Shown here piece after piece: positions 1 through 8,511 of a stretch of DNA of 64,000 bases. Numbering within the stretch: position 1 is the first letter of the stretch; each line of letters begins with the position of its first letter. The notes beneath the pieces are model-generated. The model was not told the DNA's origin. It worked only from the letters and a program-made list of their open reading frames with translations, and ran no database searches. The stretch comes from Laspinema sp. D2d (lineage in GTDB: Bacteria > Cyanobacteriota > Cyanobacteriia > Cyanobacteriales > Laspinemataceae): contig NZ_JAMXFC010000013.1 of assembly GCF_025370755.1 (NCBI RefSeq), positions 62,001 through 126,000 of the forward strand, read 5' to 3'. The position numbers and the translations under genes were made by a program.

Positions 1-273
1 AGTCAGAAAAAAAATGTCCAGGTTGTGTTGGTGAATTTGCTCGGGGGTCTCTGTTCCTGCACTCAGGCTATTGAGGCGATCGCCCATTACCAAAAACAGA
101 GTCAGCGGGAAACTGCCACCGGAAATCCTCAAACCCAGGTCAAGGTGATCGTGCGGTTATATGGGAGCGAAATTGACCAAGCGCGAGAAATTTTGCAGGC
201 GGTAGAAGTCACGGTCGTGGAAAACTTGGATGAGGCGATCGCTTTGTCCGTGTCGTTGGCAACGAATGCCTAA
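1..273 (+). CDS. sucC: Succinyl-CoA ligase beta subunit-like, C-terminal part
   Basis: Partial gene: the reading frame is open from the first base and stops at 271-273, so only the last ~90 residues are visible. The fragment begins with a hydrophobic strand and NLLGGLCSCTQAI, followed by alternating strand/helix. This fits the C-terminal CoA-ligase domain of the ATP-grasp beta subunit. It is followed after 10 bases by a clear alpha-subunit gene, which is the strongest support. The pair would interconvert succinyl-CoA and succinate with ADP or GDP in the TCA cycle. The family call rests mainly on context, because the ATP-grasp part is outside the window. Confidence 0.7.
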   Translation, partial: SQKKNVQVVLVNLLGGLCSCTQAIEAIAHYQKQSQRETATGNPQTQVKVIVRLYGSEIDQAREILQAVEVTVVENLDEAIALSVSLATNA

Positions 274-283
274 AGGAGGGTTG

Positions 284-1201
284 ATGAATTTTACGCCGGA
301 TACCAAAATATTAATTCAAGGCATTACCGAGGTGATCGGTGCCACTCATGCTGCTTTAATGAAAGCCTATGGAACCAATGTGATCGCCGGAATTAGTCCG
401 GGCTTTGGGGGTCAAACGGTTCAGGAGATTCCCGTTTTTGATATGGTCGAACAGGCCCTACGCCAGGTCGGTCCGGTAGATGTGACGGTGATTTTTGTTA
501 AGCCTTATGCGGTCCTAGATGCAGCGTTGGAGGCGATCGCCGCTGGCATCCGTCAGATTATTATCATCACCGAGGGAATGCCGCCTCTGGATATGGTCAA
601 ACTCGTCAGAAAGGCAGAGGCGACAGATACTCTAGTCCTCGGTCCTAATACCCCGGGAATTATCGTCCCGGGAAAGGTTTTGTTAGGGATTCACAAGAGC
701 GATTTTTATACCCCCGGTTCCGTGGGGTTAATCAGTCGCAGTGGTACTCTCACCTATGAAATTGCTCTGCAACTCACTCAGGCTAAGTTAGGTCAATCGA
801 TCGCCGTGGGGATTGGCAGTGATGCAATTTTGGGTTCTTCCTTTGCCCAATGGCTGCAAATTCTGGATGAAGATGACCAGACGGAGGCGATCGTCTTAGT
901 CGGTGAAATTGGCGGCAGTAGTGAAGAGGAAGCGGCACAGTATATCGCCGCTGCTATTGATAAACCTGTGGTGGCTTATGTCGCCGGTCATCATGCACCG
1001 AAAGGCAAGCGCCTCGGTCATGCCGGGGATATTATGGCGGCCCGACTTTCTACGGGTAAAACCTTTAACATTATTGGGGCTGATCCAGATACAGCTCAAA
1101 GCAAAATTCAGGCGTTTAAGTCCGCAAAAATTCCCGTGGCTTCTAGTCCTGCCGAAATTCCAGGGCTGGTTAAAAAAGTCATGAAACAAAAGAAAAAGTA
1201 A
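284..1201 (+). CDS. sucD: Succinyl-CoA ligase alpha subunit-like (CoA-binding)
   Basis: 305 residues, close to the ~290 of bacterial SucD. The N-terminal third is a Rossmann-like CoA-binding domain (TKILIQGITEVIGATHAA; GPNTPGIIVPGK near the middle). The C-terminal ligase domain carries the active-site histidine in KRLGHAGDI (about residue 245), which is phosphorylated during catalysis in this family. The start at 284 was chosen over the upstream in-frame start at 230 because a strong AAAGGAGGG ribosome site (272-280) sits just before it; the longer form would overlap the preceding gene by 44 bases. It probably forms an operon with the beta-subunit fragment. The sequence is somewhat divergent from E. 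coli SucD, so a related acyl-CoA ligase alpha subunit is possible. Confidence 0.85.
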   Translation: MNFTPDTKILIQGITEVIGATHAALMKAYGTNVIAGISPGFGGQTVQEIPVFDMVEQALRQVGPVDVTVIFVKPYAVLDAALEAIAAGIRQIIIITEGMPPLDMVKLVRKAEATDTLVLGPNTPGIIVPGKVLLGIHKSDFYTPGSVGLISRSGTLTYEIALQLTQAKLGQSIAVGIGSDAILGSSFAQWLQILDEDDQTEAIVLVGEIGGSSEEEAAQYIAAAIDKPVVAYVAGHHAPKGKRLGHAGDIMAARLSTGKTFNIIGADPDTAQSKIQAFKSAKIPVASSPAEIPGLVKKVMKQKKK

Positions 1202-1255
1202 GGGTAATTTTAGGATGAAATTCCTCCCTTTATGGGGAGAAAATTTAAACAATCA

Positions 1256-1273
1256 AGCCCGCCTGAGCGGGCT
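1256..1273 (+). terminator. Hairpin downstream of sucD
   Basis: A 7-bp GC-rich perfect stem (AGCCCGC / GCGGGCT) with a CTGA loop lies 55 bases after the sucD stop. No T-run follows, so it may be a terminator or an mRNA-end stabiliser. Confidence 0.5.
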
Positions 1274-1340
1274 AAACTAAGCGATTATTTAATCCATCAT
1301 TCATTGGATTTTGATTTTTCATTTCTGATTCGGGCATCAA

Positions 1341-2681
1341 ATGGATAGTGAAACAGTTAGTTCAATTCAATATTTAGAAATTAAAGCAGCCTCTTTATTG
1401 CTGTATCAAGGAGTTTTTAACAGTGAACTGGGGAAATCTTTTATAAAACTGATCCAGTTGATTTATGAAAGTTCCGGGGGCGGCGCTGGGGGCCGGATCG
1501 GATTAAATTGTCTGAAGGCTTATGGTTGCTGGTTTAAGCGTTTAGCGGCAGAAGAAATGAGCTGGCAAGACTATCTGCTCGATCGCATCCTGAAAGATGA
1601 AAATCCCTTTACCTACCAGATACAACGTCAGCCGTTTGAAGAAATCCCCCCGCCATTAATCGCGGCGGTTATGAATGATTTAGAGGGGTTGCAATGTTTT
1701 TATGACTGTTCGGGCGATCGCCTCCGGCAGTGGGTAGAATCCGCCAGTGGTATCCCCCTTCCTCCCGTACTTTGGAATGAATCTTTTACCGAACCCGAGG
1801 CGATGGATCAATTCCCTCTGGGTTCCCGAAAACGGGCGATCGCAGCCCTCAAATCCCAAAAAAAATGGCCTGATACTCTCCAGGAGTTAGTTGCCTATTA
1901 CCAAACACAGGGTACCGGGCAATTTACAGAGTATCAAGCCTTTACTTCACAGTCAGGGAAACTAAGAGCCATCCCACACCCTGACCCGGTGCGCTTGACG
2001 CAATTAGTTGGCTATGAGTTCCAGCAGGAGACTTTAAAAAAGAATACGGAATTTTTATTAGCCGGTAAACCCGCCTTAAATGTTTTACTCTATGGCAGTC
2101 GAGGAACGGGTAAATCTTCCTTAGTCAAGGGATTATTAAATGAATATAGCCCCCAAGGATTACGATTAATTGAAATTCCCAAATCTCAACTGCAACATTT
2201 ACCCCAAATTGTCGATGAACTACGTGATGCTCTCCAGAAATTTATTATTTTTGTAGATGATTTATCCTTTGAGGAAGATGACGATTCCTTTAAAGCCTTA
2301 AAAGTGATTTTAGAAGGGACTCTCACTGCACGTCCTCCGAATGTAGTGGTGTATGCCACCTCTAACCGTCGCCATTTAGTCCGGGAGTTTTTTGAGGAGA
2401 GACCCCGCCCTTCTCAGGCGGATGAAGTTCATGCCTGGGATACCCTTCAGGAAAAACTTTCTTTTAGCGATCGCTTTGGATTAACCTTAACGTTTGAACC
2501 CGCCAATCAAGATAAATATTTGGCGATCGTCTGTCATTTAGCCACAGAAGCAGGATTAAATTTATCCCCGGAAGACTTAGAGTTTCAAGCCTTACAATGG
2601 GCTACCCGCAATAATGGTCGTTCCGGACGCACCGCCCGTCAATTTGTGGATTTTATGCAATCAGAACAAGGGATGGGATAA
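1341..2681 (+). CDS. AAA+ ATPase, DUF815-type
   Basis: 446 residues. The C-terminal half is an AAA+ module: Walker A GSRGTGKS at about residues 252-259, Walker B-like FIIFVDDLSF near residue 300, and a sensor-1-like YATSNRRHL near 342. The combination of a variable N-terminal helical region with this compact ATPase, including the ATSNRRHLV and FSDRFGL motifs, matches the DUF815 family of predicted ATPases as I remember it. The molecular function is not established. It stands alone on the + strand, 140 bases after sucD, and is followed by a palindromic repeat. The N-terminal ~220 residues show no domain I recognise. Confidence 0.8.
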   Translation: MDSETVSSIQYLEIKAASLLLYQGVFNSELGKSFIKLIQLIYESSGGGAGGRIGLNCLKAYGCWFKRLAAEEMSWQDYLLDRILKDENPFTYQIQRQPFEEIPPPLIAAVMNDLEGLQCFYDCSGDRLRQWVESASGIPLPPVLWNESFTEPEAMDQFPLGSRKRAIAALKSQKKWPDTLQELVAYYQTQGTGQFTEYQAFTSQSGKLRAIPHPDPVRLTQLVGYEFQQETLKKNTEFLLAGKPALNVLLYGSRGTGKSSLVKGLLNEYSPQGLRLIEIPKSQLQHLPQIVDELRDALQKFIIFVDDLSFEEDDDSFKALKVILEGTLTARPPNVVVYATSNRRHLVREFFEERPRPSQADEVHAWDTLQEKLSFSDRFGLTLTFEPANQDKYLAIVCHLATEAGLNLSPEDLEFQALQWATRNNGRSGRTARQFVDFMQSEQGMG

Positions 2682-2706
2682 CAATAATAGACTGGGGAAT
2701 TGAATT

Positions 2707-2830
2707 CCCGAACCCCCCTTGAAAAGGAGGGCTTAAGAGAAATGAAGAAGTTAGCAAGAAGTCTAATAGACTTATTGCTAATTTCTAAAAAGCCGATTGG
2801 CGTTCTTAAGGGGGGTTGGGGGGATCCCTC
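2707..2830. repeat. Dispersed palindromic repeat, family 1, copy a
   Basis: Intergenic element bounded by C6-TT (2712 on) and a TTAAGGGGGG block ending in GGGGGGATCCC. Its centre (2751-2781) is a hairpin, TTAGCAAGAAGTCTA paired with TAGACTTATTGCTAA. The CCCCCC/GGGGGG core and the GCAAGAAGTCTA motif recur at 5918-5989; the C/G core also recurs at 14674-14794 and 45805-45981. It lies between convergent genes. Confidence 0.7.
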
Positions 2831-2855
2831 AGTTATTTTGCAATAAATCTAATTG

Positions 2856-3326
2856 TTACATTTCCTCATTAAACACGGGATGGAGCTTTTGAATTAACGA
2901 TTGCTCCCACATTTGTAGAGTTTCTGCAGTGACCATTCCGGGCAGGAGCGTAAACGTTCTAACCAGAATTTCAAGGCCCAGTTTATGCATTTTTCCAAAC
3001 ATGGGAACTTGATGATTAGACTTCCATCGCTGACTAATGCTGGTCGTGGCAATGCCAATATAAACTAAATTTTCGGTCCATTTCCCCTTGGAATCATAAA
3101 TGATAAAATAGACGAAATATAAGCCGGGGAAATCTGGGAGTTGATGGAGTCCCTCCTCATTGACCACATCTTTAAAATCAACATATTGCAAATGATATCC
3201 CGCCCACTCGGAAATCTGTTCCGGAGTCAGGGATTCAAAGGGATTGAGGGAGGAGAGGGGAACGAGAGAACTTTCAGTAGTCATGCTTCGGGACATATCT
3301 TTTAAAGCGATCGCATCAGTCATCAT
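2856..3326 (-). CDS. GIY-YIG nuclease-like protein
   Basis: 156 residues. The second half has the order of a GIY-YIG domain: PGLYFVYF (the GIY strand, here GLY), LVYIGIATTSISQRW (the YIG strand with the downstream arginine), and WEQSLIQKLHPVFN near the C-terminus, matching the catalytic glutamate plus asparagine pattern. Members cut or nick DNA in repair or mobile elements, but many small stand-alone ones are uncharacterised. Several start codons are possible (residues 1, 2, 12, 15); the first ~45 residues look unstructured. The central tyrosine of GIY is retained only as GLYF, so activity is not assured. Confidence 0.7.
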   Translation of the reverse strand: MMTDAIALKDMSRSMTTESSLVPLSSLNPFESLTPEQISEWAGYHLQYVDFKDVVNEEGLHQLPDFPGLYFVYFIIYDSKGKWTENLVYIGIATTSISQRWKSNHQVPMFGKMHKLGLEILVRTFTLLPGMVTAETLQMWEQSLIQKLHPVFNEEM

Positions 3327-3625
3327 GATTTGCTGATATTTCAGCCTGGAATCCGCCGCTCAATTGGATTAAATCTTTTTCCAGATGGGCGCGAAACCGG
3401 GGATATTTAGCTTATTGTACTGGACTAATCGCTACAAATCCCTTTGAAAACTCAGCCAAGTGATTAAGGATTAGGTTACTCTATATCCTTAACGGAATGA
3501 TTTATCGTAAGTTTATTTGAGTCAGGACTCCAGGGTTTTCCGGTTTAGGGCGATTACCCCAGGGATACTCCAGGCTTGAGGCCCCGATTTCAAAACCGAT
3601 TGTATGTCAACACCCAAGGAATGCC
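3327..3625. other. Divergent intergenic region
   Basis: About 300 bases between divergently transcribed genes, so it must contain both promoters. The only structure seen is an 8-bp inverted repeat, TTAAGGAT (3464-3471) / ATCCTTAA (3485-3492), which could be an operator. No coding region was recognised. Confidence 0.4.
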
Positions 3626-4213
3626 ATGATTTCAACCGATCCCACGTTATATTTTATTGCACTTTTACCCCCAGAGGCAATTCAAGAGGAAGTCACCGGA
3701 TACAAACAGCACTTTGCTGAGAACTACCAAACGCGTCAGGCTCTCAAGTCTCCCCCCCATGTTACCCTACAAGCCCCTTTTGAATGGGAGGTAGAAAAGC
3801 AGGGACTCCTAGAAGAGTTTCTCAGAGGGTTTGCGGAGGTCCGTGAACCTGTGCCGATGGTTCTATCAGGGTTTGGTTCGTTTCCTCCCCGCGTAATTTA
3901 TATAAATGTCAAGAAAACCCCAGAATTATTGTTGTTTCAGTCGGAGTTATCGGCAGATCTCAACTCGTCTCTGGGAATTTATGACCCAAAATCTAAGGGG
4001 CGATCGTTTTCCCCACACATGACGATCGCCTTTAAAGATCTTAGACGCCACCATTTTAATATGGGCTGGGCTGAATTTAAAGATCGTGAGTTGTATTACG
4101 AATGTTCAGCCAGTCATCTAACTTTACTGATGTTTCAAGATAGACGATGGCATATTTGTGGAGAATTTCCCTTAAAAGCTCAGGTTGCTAAATCATTAGC
4201 TGAACCGAATTAA
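3626..4213 (+). CDS. 2H phosphoesterase / 2'-5' RNA ligase-like protein
   Basis: 195 residues with the two histidine motifs that define the 2H superfamily: HVTLQAPF (about residues 46-53) and HMTIAF (about 132-137), spaced as expected for the two-lobed fold. Family members hydrolyse 2'-5' or cyclic 2',3' phosphodiester bonds in RNA or nucleotides; bacterial LigT/ThpR is the prototype. A second, unrelated-looking 2H protein occurs at 58801-59583. It appears monocistronic and is followed by a hairpin at 4249-4268. The substrate cannot be told from sequence. Confidence 0.8.
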   Translation: MISTDPTLYFIALLPPEAIQEEVTGYKQHFAENYQTRQALKSPPHVTLQAPFEWEVEKQGLLEEFLRGFAEVREPVPMVLSGFGSFPPRVIYINVKKTPELLLFQSELSADLNSSLGIYDPKSKGRSFSPHMTIAFKDLRRHHFNMGWAEFKDRELYYECSASHLTLLMFQDRRWHICGEFPLKAQVAKSLAEPN

Positions 4214-4248
4214 ACGCAACAGCAACCCGTGAAGATTCTCAGTCTTTT

Positions 4249-4268
4249 ATTCCCGCTTAGGCGGGAAT
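4249..4268 (+). terminator. Hairpin after the 2H gene
   Basis: A perfect 8-bp stem (ATTCCCGC / GCGGGAAT) with a TTAG tetraloop, 36 bases after the stop. It has the same design as the hairpin at 1256-1273. There is no U-tract, so termination is plausible but unproven. Confidence 0.5.
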
Positions 4269-4526
4269 CCAAACCCAATCCATTGTTTTAAAATCTGTTT
4301 TCTCCACCGCCGAATCCTCTAAAGTGTAGTTTTTATACTCCACGGGATAAAAATTAATGGACGACGGGGCGATCGCTTCCTCATCTATCCCCACCGAGTG
4401 AGTGTGGCTTCCCCCTTTTGGCAGAGTGCACCGGAGTTCCCCCTCGCTAAAGTGGTCAACAGACTTATTCGTTATTCGCGAGTTTTCCCTAATCAGGATA
4501 ACTCCGATTGATTTGAGGAAAAAATT

Positions 4527-5246
4527 ATGTCATCCACATCCGATTCGGTTCCCAATTCTCAACCGCGATCGCCTGAACAGACTAGCATGAGCGATACCGA
4601 GCGTTGGAGTTCCTTGATTGGCGGCGGTGCAATGGTTTTAATGGGATTGCAACAAGCTTCCTTACGCGGTGTATTACTCGCGATCGCTGGCGGTAGTTTA
4701 GCCTATCGTGCTGCCACCTCTGAAAGCAGTCTGAAATCTGCTGTCGAGTCGGCAATTCAAAGCACCGATAAAATCTCCGTTGAACAAACCGTGACCATCG
4801 CCAATCGTACTCCTGATGAACTCTACCACATCTGGCGAAATTTTGAGAATCTGCCCTTGTTTATGAAGCATCTCCAGTCCGTCAAAGTTCTGGATGAGAC
4901 GCGATCGCATTGGGTCACAAAAGCACCCTTAAATACAACCTTAGAATGGGATGCTGAAATTATCACGGACCGAAAAAATCATCTGATTGCCTGGACTTCC
5001 GTTGAAAATGCCGATATTGAAAATTCCGGATTTGTTCGCTTCCAACCTGCGCCGGGAAACCGAGGCACTGAAGTCAAAGTAGTCCTGGAATATAAACCCC
5101 CCGGAGGCAAACTTACCGATGCCTTTGCTCACCTAGTGGGTCAATCGGCTGAACAGCAAATTCGCGATGATATTCGTCATTTTAAAATGCTGGCAGAAGC
5201 CGGAGAAATTGCTACCATAGAAGGTCAACCTTCCGGTGCTTCTTAA
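4527..5246 (+). CDS. SRPBCC (START/cyclase-like) protein with N-terminal hydrophobic segment
   Basis: 239 residues. Residues ~28-65 form glycine/alanine-rich hydrophobic helices (SSLIGGGAMVLMGLQQASLRG), resembling the short DUF2892-type membrane segment. Residues ~85-225 form a polyketide-cyclase/dehydrase (SRPBCC) fold: VEQTVTIANRTPDELYHIWRNFENLPLFMKHL, then the VLEYKPPGGKL strand. Such proteins bind hydrophobic ligands; the specific ligand is unknown. A GAGGAAAAAATT stretch precedes the ATG. The next two genes (a small exported protein and a zinc alcohol dehydrogenase) run in the same direction and may be co-regulated. Confidence 0.8.
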   Translation: MSSTSDSVPNSQPRSPEQTSMSDTERWSSLIGGGAMVLMGLQQASLRGVLLAIAGGSLAYRAATSESSLKSAVESAIQSTDKISVEQTVTIANRTPDELYHIWRNFENLPLFMKHLQSVKVLDETRSHWVTKAPLNTTLEWDAEIITDRKNHLIAWTSVENADIENSGFVRFQPAPGNRGTEVKVVLEYKPPGGKLTDAFAHLVGQSAEQQIRDDIRHFKMLAEAGEIATIEGQPSGAS

Positions 5247-5367
5247 ATTTGGTCCTAGTTGGAATGAGGATTTATTCCTAAAGAAAGAGACGAAATCCCA
5301 CAATTATTGTTCCAATGAAATAAGTTGTTCAACAAAAAACTTGAAAACCCTTAAAACCATTGACCTT

Positions 5368-5733
5368 ATGAATTTAAACAGATCTTGGCTAAAAAATATT
5401 CGCCTCAATCAAATGATTGGCTGGTGTCTAGCTACCTTCACTTTGCTGTTCGGATTTACATTTGGAGGCATCACGGATAACAGCGCCCAGGCCGCTAAAT
5501 TAACGACCCCCAAACATAATCCCGAACAAGTAGACTCAGCTACAGTTAAGAAGATTAAAAACAGTGCTGAAGATTTCCCCAGTGAAGAAATTGGAGATAC
5601 GGGTTTAAAAAATATTCGCAACTTAGGGAAAAATATTCCCAAAGTGATTGAGCAGAATATCGATGAAACCTTGAATCCGGATAACCCCGATGCTCCTGGA
5701 ACTCGCTCCTCCACTCGTTCCGGTCGCCGGTAA
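5368..5733 (+). CDS. Small exported protein, unknown function
   Basis: 121 residues from the ATG at 5368. The in-frame start at 5236 was rejected because it overlaps the preceding gene and adds a low-quality extension. An N-terminal basic stretch followed by MIGWCLATFTLLFGFTFGG and an AQA site (about residue 40) looks like a signal peptide. The mature part is short, charged and asparagine-rich, with NIRNLGKNIPKVIEQNIDETL, and ends in a basic serine/arginine tail. I do not recognise a named family. It lies between the SRPBCC gene and a zinc dehydrogenase. Confidence 0.65.
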   Translation: MNLNRSWLKNIRLNQMIGWCLATFTLLFGFTFGGITDNSAQAAKLTTPKHNPEQVDSATVKKIKNSAEDFPSEEIGDTGLKNIRNLGKNIPKVIEQNIDETLNPDNPDAPGTRSSTRSGRR

Positions 5734-5917
5734 TTGAGAGAGCCATCTCTACTCTGTGATATCCAAAGCTTTCCCTGGAGTATAGGGAAGTTCAGCAATA
5801 TCAATCAGGGATGGTTTGTTAGGGGTAAATGGAGAAGAACCCCACCCTACTCCTTCCCTTGCAAAGAGGAGGGGACTGGATGAATTAGGGATGGGTTTCT
5901 AACTCAAATAGTAAACC

Positions 5918-5986
5918 TCTTGCAAAATTCAAAAAAGCCCCCCTTCTTAAGGGGGGTTAGGGGGATCTCTACGGGATTTTGCAAGA
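5918..5986. repeat. Dispersed palindromic repeat, family 1, copy b
   Basis: Outer arms TCTTGCAAAAT (5918-5928) and ATTTTGCAAGA (5976-5986) are perfect inverted repeats. They enclose an inner palindrome, CCCCCCTTCTTAAGGGGGG, followed by a GGGGGATC block. GCAAGAAGTCTA spans its right edge (5981-5992), as inside copy a. It is located ~145 bases upstream of the alcohol dehydrogenase gene. Confidence 0.75.
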
Positions 5987-6132
5987 AGTCTAGTATTTTA
6001 GAGTCCGGTGAGGTCCAGATAGGCTGTAAGGTGAGTATATTGCTCCCTAGAGCTACAAAATATCGGGACCCTAAGAAGTCGGGGAAGCGCTTCATAAATC
6101 CCCATTTATTAAAATTTAGGAGAATTTAAAAA

Positions 6133-7299
6133 ATGAAAGCAGTATGCTGGCATGGCAAGAACGATGTGCGGGTTGAAAACGTTCCCGATCCAAGTATTCT
6201 AAATCCTAGAGATGCCATTTTAAAAATTACTTCTACCGCCATTTGTGGCTCAGACTTACATCTTTATGATGGGTATATTCCCACCATGCAAAAGGGAGAT
6301 ATTCTCGGTCATGAATTTATGGGGGAAGTGGTCGATAAAGGTCCAGAAGTAACAAACCTGAAGAAAGGCGATCGCGTGGTGATTCCCTTTACCATTGCCT
6401 GCGGTCACTGCTTCTTTTGTAATCGCGATCTCTGGTCTTTGTGCGATAACTCCATCCCCGATGGTAAAATAGTGGAAAAGGCTTACGGTCACACGCCCTC
6501 GGGATTATTTGGATACTCCCATATGTTGGGCGGATATGCCGGGGGTCAAGCGCAATATGTGCGAGTTCCCTTTGCAGATACCGCAGCTTTAAAAATCCCC
6601 GAAGGATTGACCGATAAGCAGGTATTGTTTCTCACAGATATTTTTCCCACAGGCTATCAAGCGGCAGAATATTGTAACATTCAACCGGGAGATACCGTAG
6701 CGATTTGGGGTTGTGGTCCGGTTGGACAATTTGCGATTCGCAGTGCCTATATGTTAGGTGCAGAACGTGTGATTGCCATTGATCGGGTTCCGGAACGGTT
6801 AGCAATGGCGCGCGAAGGGAAAGCGGAAACGATTAATTATGAAGAAATCGATGCCGGAGAAGCACTTAAAGAAATGACGGGTGGCATTGGACCCGATTCT
6901 TGCATTGATGCGGTAGGATTAGAAGCTCACGGGACTGGATTGGATGCCTTTTATGATAAAGCGAAACAAAGTTTACGCTTGGAAACCGATCGCCCCACGG
7001 CATTAAGACAGGCGATCGTTGCTTGTCGCAAAGGCGGTACGCTCTCGATTCCTGGAGTGTATGGTGGATTTGTCGATAAGTTTCCCTTGGGGGCGTTGTT
7101 TTCTAAAGGATTAACGGTGAAAACGGGACAAACTCATGTCCATAAATACCTTAAACCGCTACTTGAGCGCATCCAAAATGGGGATATCGACCCCACCTTT
7201 GTGATTACCCATGAGATGAGTTTGGATCAAGCACCTCAAGGATATGAAATATTTAAGCATAAGCGTGACAATTGCATTAAAATTGTCTTAAATCCTTAA
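6133..7299 (+). CDS. Zinc-dependent alcohol dehydrogenase (formaldehyde dehydrogenase-like)
   Basis: 388 residues, medium-chain dehydrogenase/reductase. Catalytic zinc ligands are in [12 protein letters not shown] (Cys ~38) and GHEFMGEV (His-Glu ~60-61). The structural-zinc region is compressed, with cysteines in [16 protein letters not shown]. The NAD(P) site is [15 protein letters not shown] (about residues 190-204), followed by [13 protein letters not shown]. The long insertion around [26 protein letters not shown] is typical of the glutathione-independent formaldehyde dehydrogenase branch. The substrate is inferred only at class level. The ATG follows an AGGAG-type site (TTTAGGAGAATTT). 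Confidence 0.85.
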   Translation: MKAVCWHGKNDVRVENVPDPSILNPRDAILKITSTAICGSDLHLYDGYIPTMQKGDILGHEFMGEVVDKGPEVTNLKKGDRVVIPFTIACGHCFFCNRDLWSLCDNSIPDGKIVEKAYGHTPSGLFGYSHMLGGYAGGQAQYVRVPFADTAALKIPEGLTDKQVLFLTDIFPTGYQAAEYCNIQPGDTVAIWGCGPVGQFAIRSAYMLGAERVIAIDRVPERLAMAREGKAETINYEEIDAGEALKEMTGGIGPDSCIDAVGLEAHGTGLDAFYDKAKQSLRLETDRPTALRQAIVACRKGGTLSIPGVYGGFVDKFPLGALFSKGLTVKTGQTHVHKYLKPLLERIQNGDIDPTFVITHEMSLDQAPQGYEIFKHKRDNCIKIVLNP

Positions 7300-7373
7300 C
7301 CCTCAGATTAGGGCGACTGCATGGAATCATCCGGGCAGTTTTCGCCCTAGATTCTTGAAGTGCGGAACCTAAA

Positions 7374-7406
7374 AGCGGGCGATTGTCATCATGGCGATCG
7401 CCCGCT
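7374..7406. promoter_or_regulatory. Inverted repeat in the rimM leader
   Basis: Perfect 10-bp arms, AGCGGGCGAT (7374-7383) and ATCGCCCGCT (7397-7406), the second overlapping a HIP1 core. It spans the apparent upstream start codon at 7391, which supports the internal rimM start and suggests a leader structure or operator. Confidence 0.45.
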
Positions 7407-7453
7407 ATCGCCGCAGGGATTCTCTATCCTTCCGTCTTTTTGTCCTGATAACC

Positions 7454-8089
7454 ATGAAACAAAAGCCCTCAACTCCGAACACACGCCCCTCCGATGAATG
7501 GATCGAAATTGGTAAAATCATTGGCGTGCAAGGTCTCAACGGTGAAGTTCGAGTCTATCCCTCCACGGACTTCCCAGAACGGTTTGAGGAACCGGGACAG
7601 CGATGGTTAAAGTATCCCAATCAATCTACTCCTCAACCTGTGGAATTAGTGCAAGGTCGATTGATTGAAAATAAGGGAATCTTTATCGTACAACTGGCCG
7701 GGGTAACCGATCGCAATCAGGCCGAAGCGTTGCGGGGTTGTTTGATGTTTGTTCCCCAAGGCGATCGTCCCCATTTAGAGGAAGATGAGTATTATATCCA
7801 GGATTTAATTGGCTTAGTGGCGATCGACCAACGCACCGGAGAGGAAATCGGGACGGTCGTCGAAATTCTCAGCGCGGGTCATGATATCTTGGCAATTAAA
7901 CCTCCTGTGACATCGGTTGAAACTCCTGAAATTTTTGAGAGTTCCGAAACTTCTGCAACTCCGACCAAACGCAAATCACCGCCTAATATTTTAATTCCAT
8001 TTGTGAAAGAAATTGTGCCCATTGTAGACATGGCTGCCGGTCGGGTAGAAATCAATCCGCCTCCAGGTTTATTAGAGGTCAATAATTAG
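7454..8089 (+). CDS. rimM: Ribosome maturation factor RimM
   Basis: 211 residues from the ATG at 7454. The RimM N-terminal domain begins with IEIGKIIGVQGLNGEVRVYP and continues to GCLMFVPQGDRPHLEEDEYYIQDLIGL. The C-terminal PRC-barrel contains GTVVEILSAGHDILAIK and ends with ILIPFVKEIVPIVD. RimM binds ribosomal protein S19 and helps mature the 30S head. An insertion of ~25 residues rich in Ser/Thr/Pro interrupts the PRC-barrel (about residues 155-180), as seen in other cyanobacteria. The longer in-frame start at 7391 lies in an inverted repeat and adds residues outside the family consensus. Confidence 0.93.
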   Translation: MKQKPSTPNTRPSDEWIEIGKIIGVQGLNGEVRVYPSTDFPERFEEPGQRWLKYPNQSTPQPVELVQGRLIENKGIFIVQLAGVTDRNQAEALRGCLMFVPQGDRPHLEEDEYYIQDLIGLVAIDQRTGEEIGTVVEILSAGHDILAIKPPVTSVETPEIFESSETSATPTKRKSPPNILIPFVKEIVPIVDMAAGRVEINPPPGLLEVNN

Positions 8090-8093
8090 ATTT

Positions 8094-8164
8094 CTTGCCC
8101 AATTCTCAAAAGTGACTCTTGGTTGTTAATGGGCATTTTTGAGAATTAGGCAAGCAGTCTATTC
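8094..8164 (+). terminator. Long stem-loop after rimM
   Basis: Arms CTTGCCCAATTCTCAAAA (8094-8111) and TTTTGAGAATTAGGCAAG (8147-8164) pair at 17 of 18 positions around a 35-base loop, starting 5 bases after the rimM stop. It is probably a transcript-end structure. Confidence 0.6.
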
Positions 8165-8255
8165 TCACTAATTTTTTTTGTGTGTCAGTATTTTCCGCAA
8201 AATTAAAGACTACTGGACAGAGTTCAGGGACAAAAAGAGTGCTTCTACTAAGTTA

Positions 8256-8511
8256 GATTAATTTTTATTAAATTTGAAAGGTTTTATATCATTATTTTGA
8301 TGGGGTAGATTAAAATAGAACCGGACTAATCTTAACGCAAGTCTCAGCATTGGAGGGATGGAGAGACTAGGGTTCGGATGATAGGTTTTGAACTCGCCGC
8401 TGGAATAGCAGTGGAGGACTGCGCAACAAAGGCGATCGTCAAGGTAAAGCGCTCAACTTTAAACTCACAATCAGACCCTCACCCTTGATTTCATCACCTG
8501 GGAGAATCAGA
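8256..8511 (+). promoter_or_regulatory. Leader of the first tandem kinase
   Basis: Starts with the AT-rich block ATTAATTTTTATTAAATTTG. It then has a GGGATGGAGAGACTAGGGTT-type segment and a HIP1-related AAGGCGATCG, and ends in GGGAGAATC just before the ATG. The same elements in the same order precede the other two kinases (14903-15201, 21859-22148), so the leader was duplicated with the genes. No further gene was seen in 8165-8511. Confidence 0.55.

Noticed and set aside
230-283. Upstream in-frame start for sucD
   Set aside because: It would overlap the preceding coding region; a strong AAAGGAGG site marks the start at 284.
4402-4590. 62-residue ORF ahead of the SRPBCC gene
   Set aside because: It overlaps the well-supported SRPBCC start, has no recognisable motif and is proline/arginine-rich in a random way.
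7391-7453. Upstream in-frame start for rimM
   Set aside because: It lies inside a 10-bp inverted repeat and adds a basic segment absent from the family; the ATG at 7454 fits.
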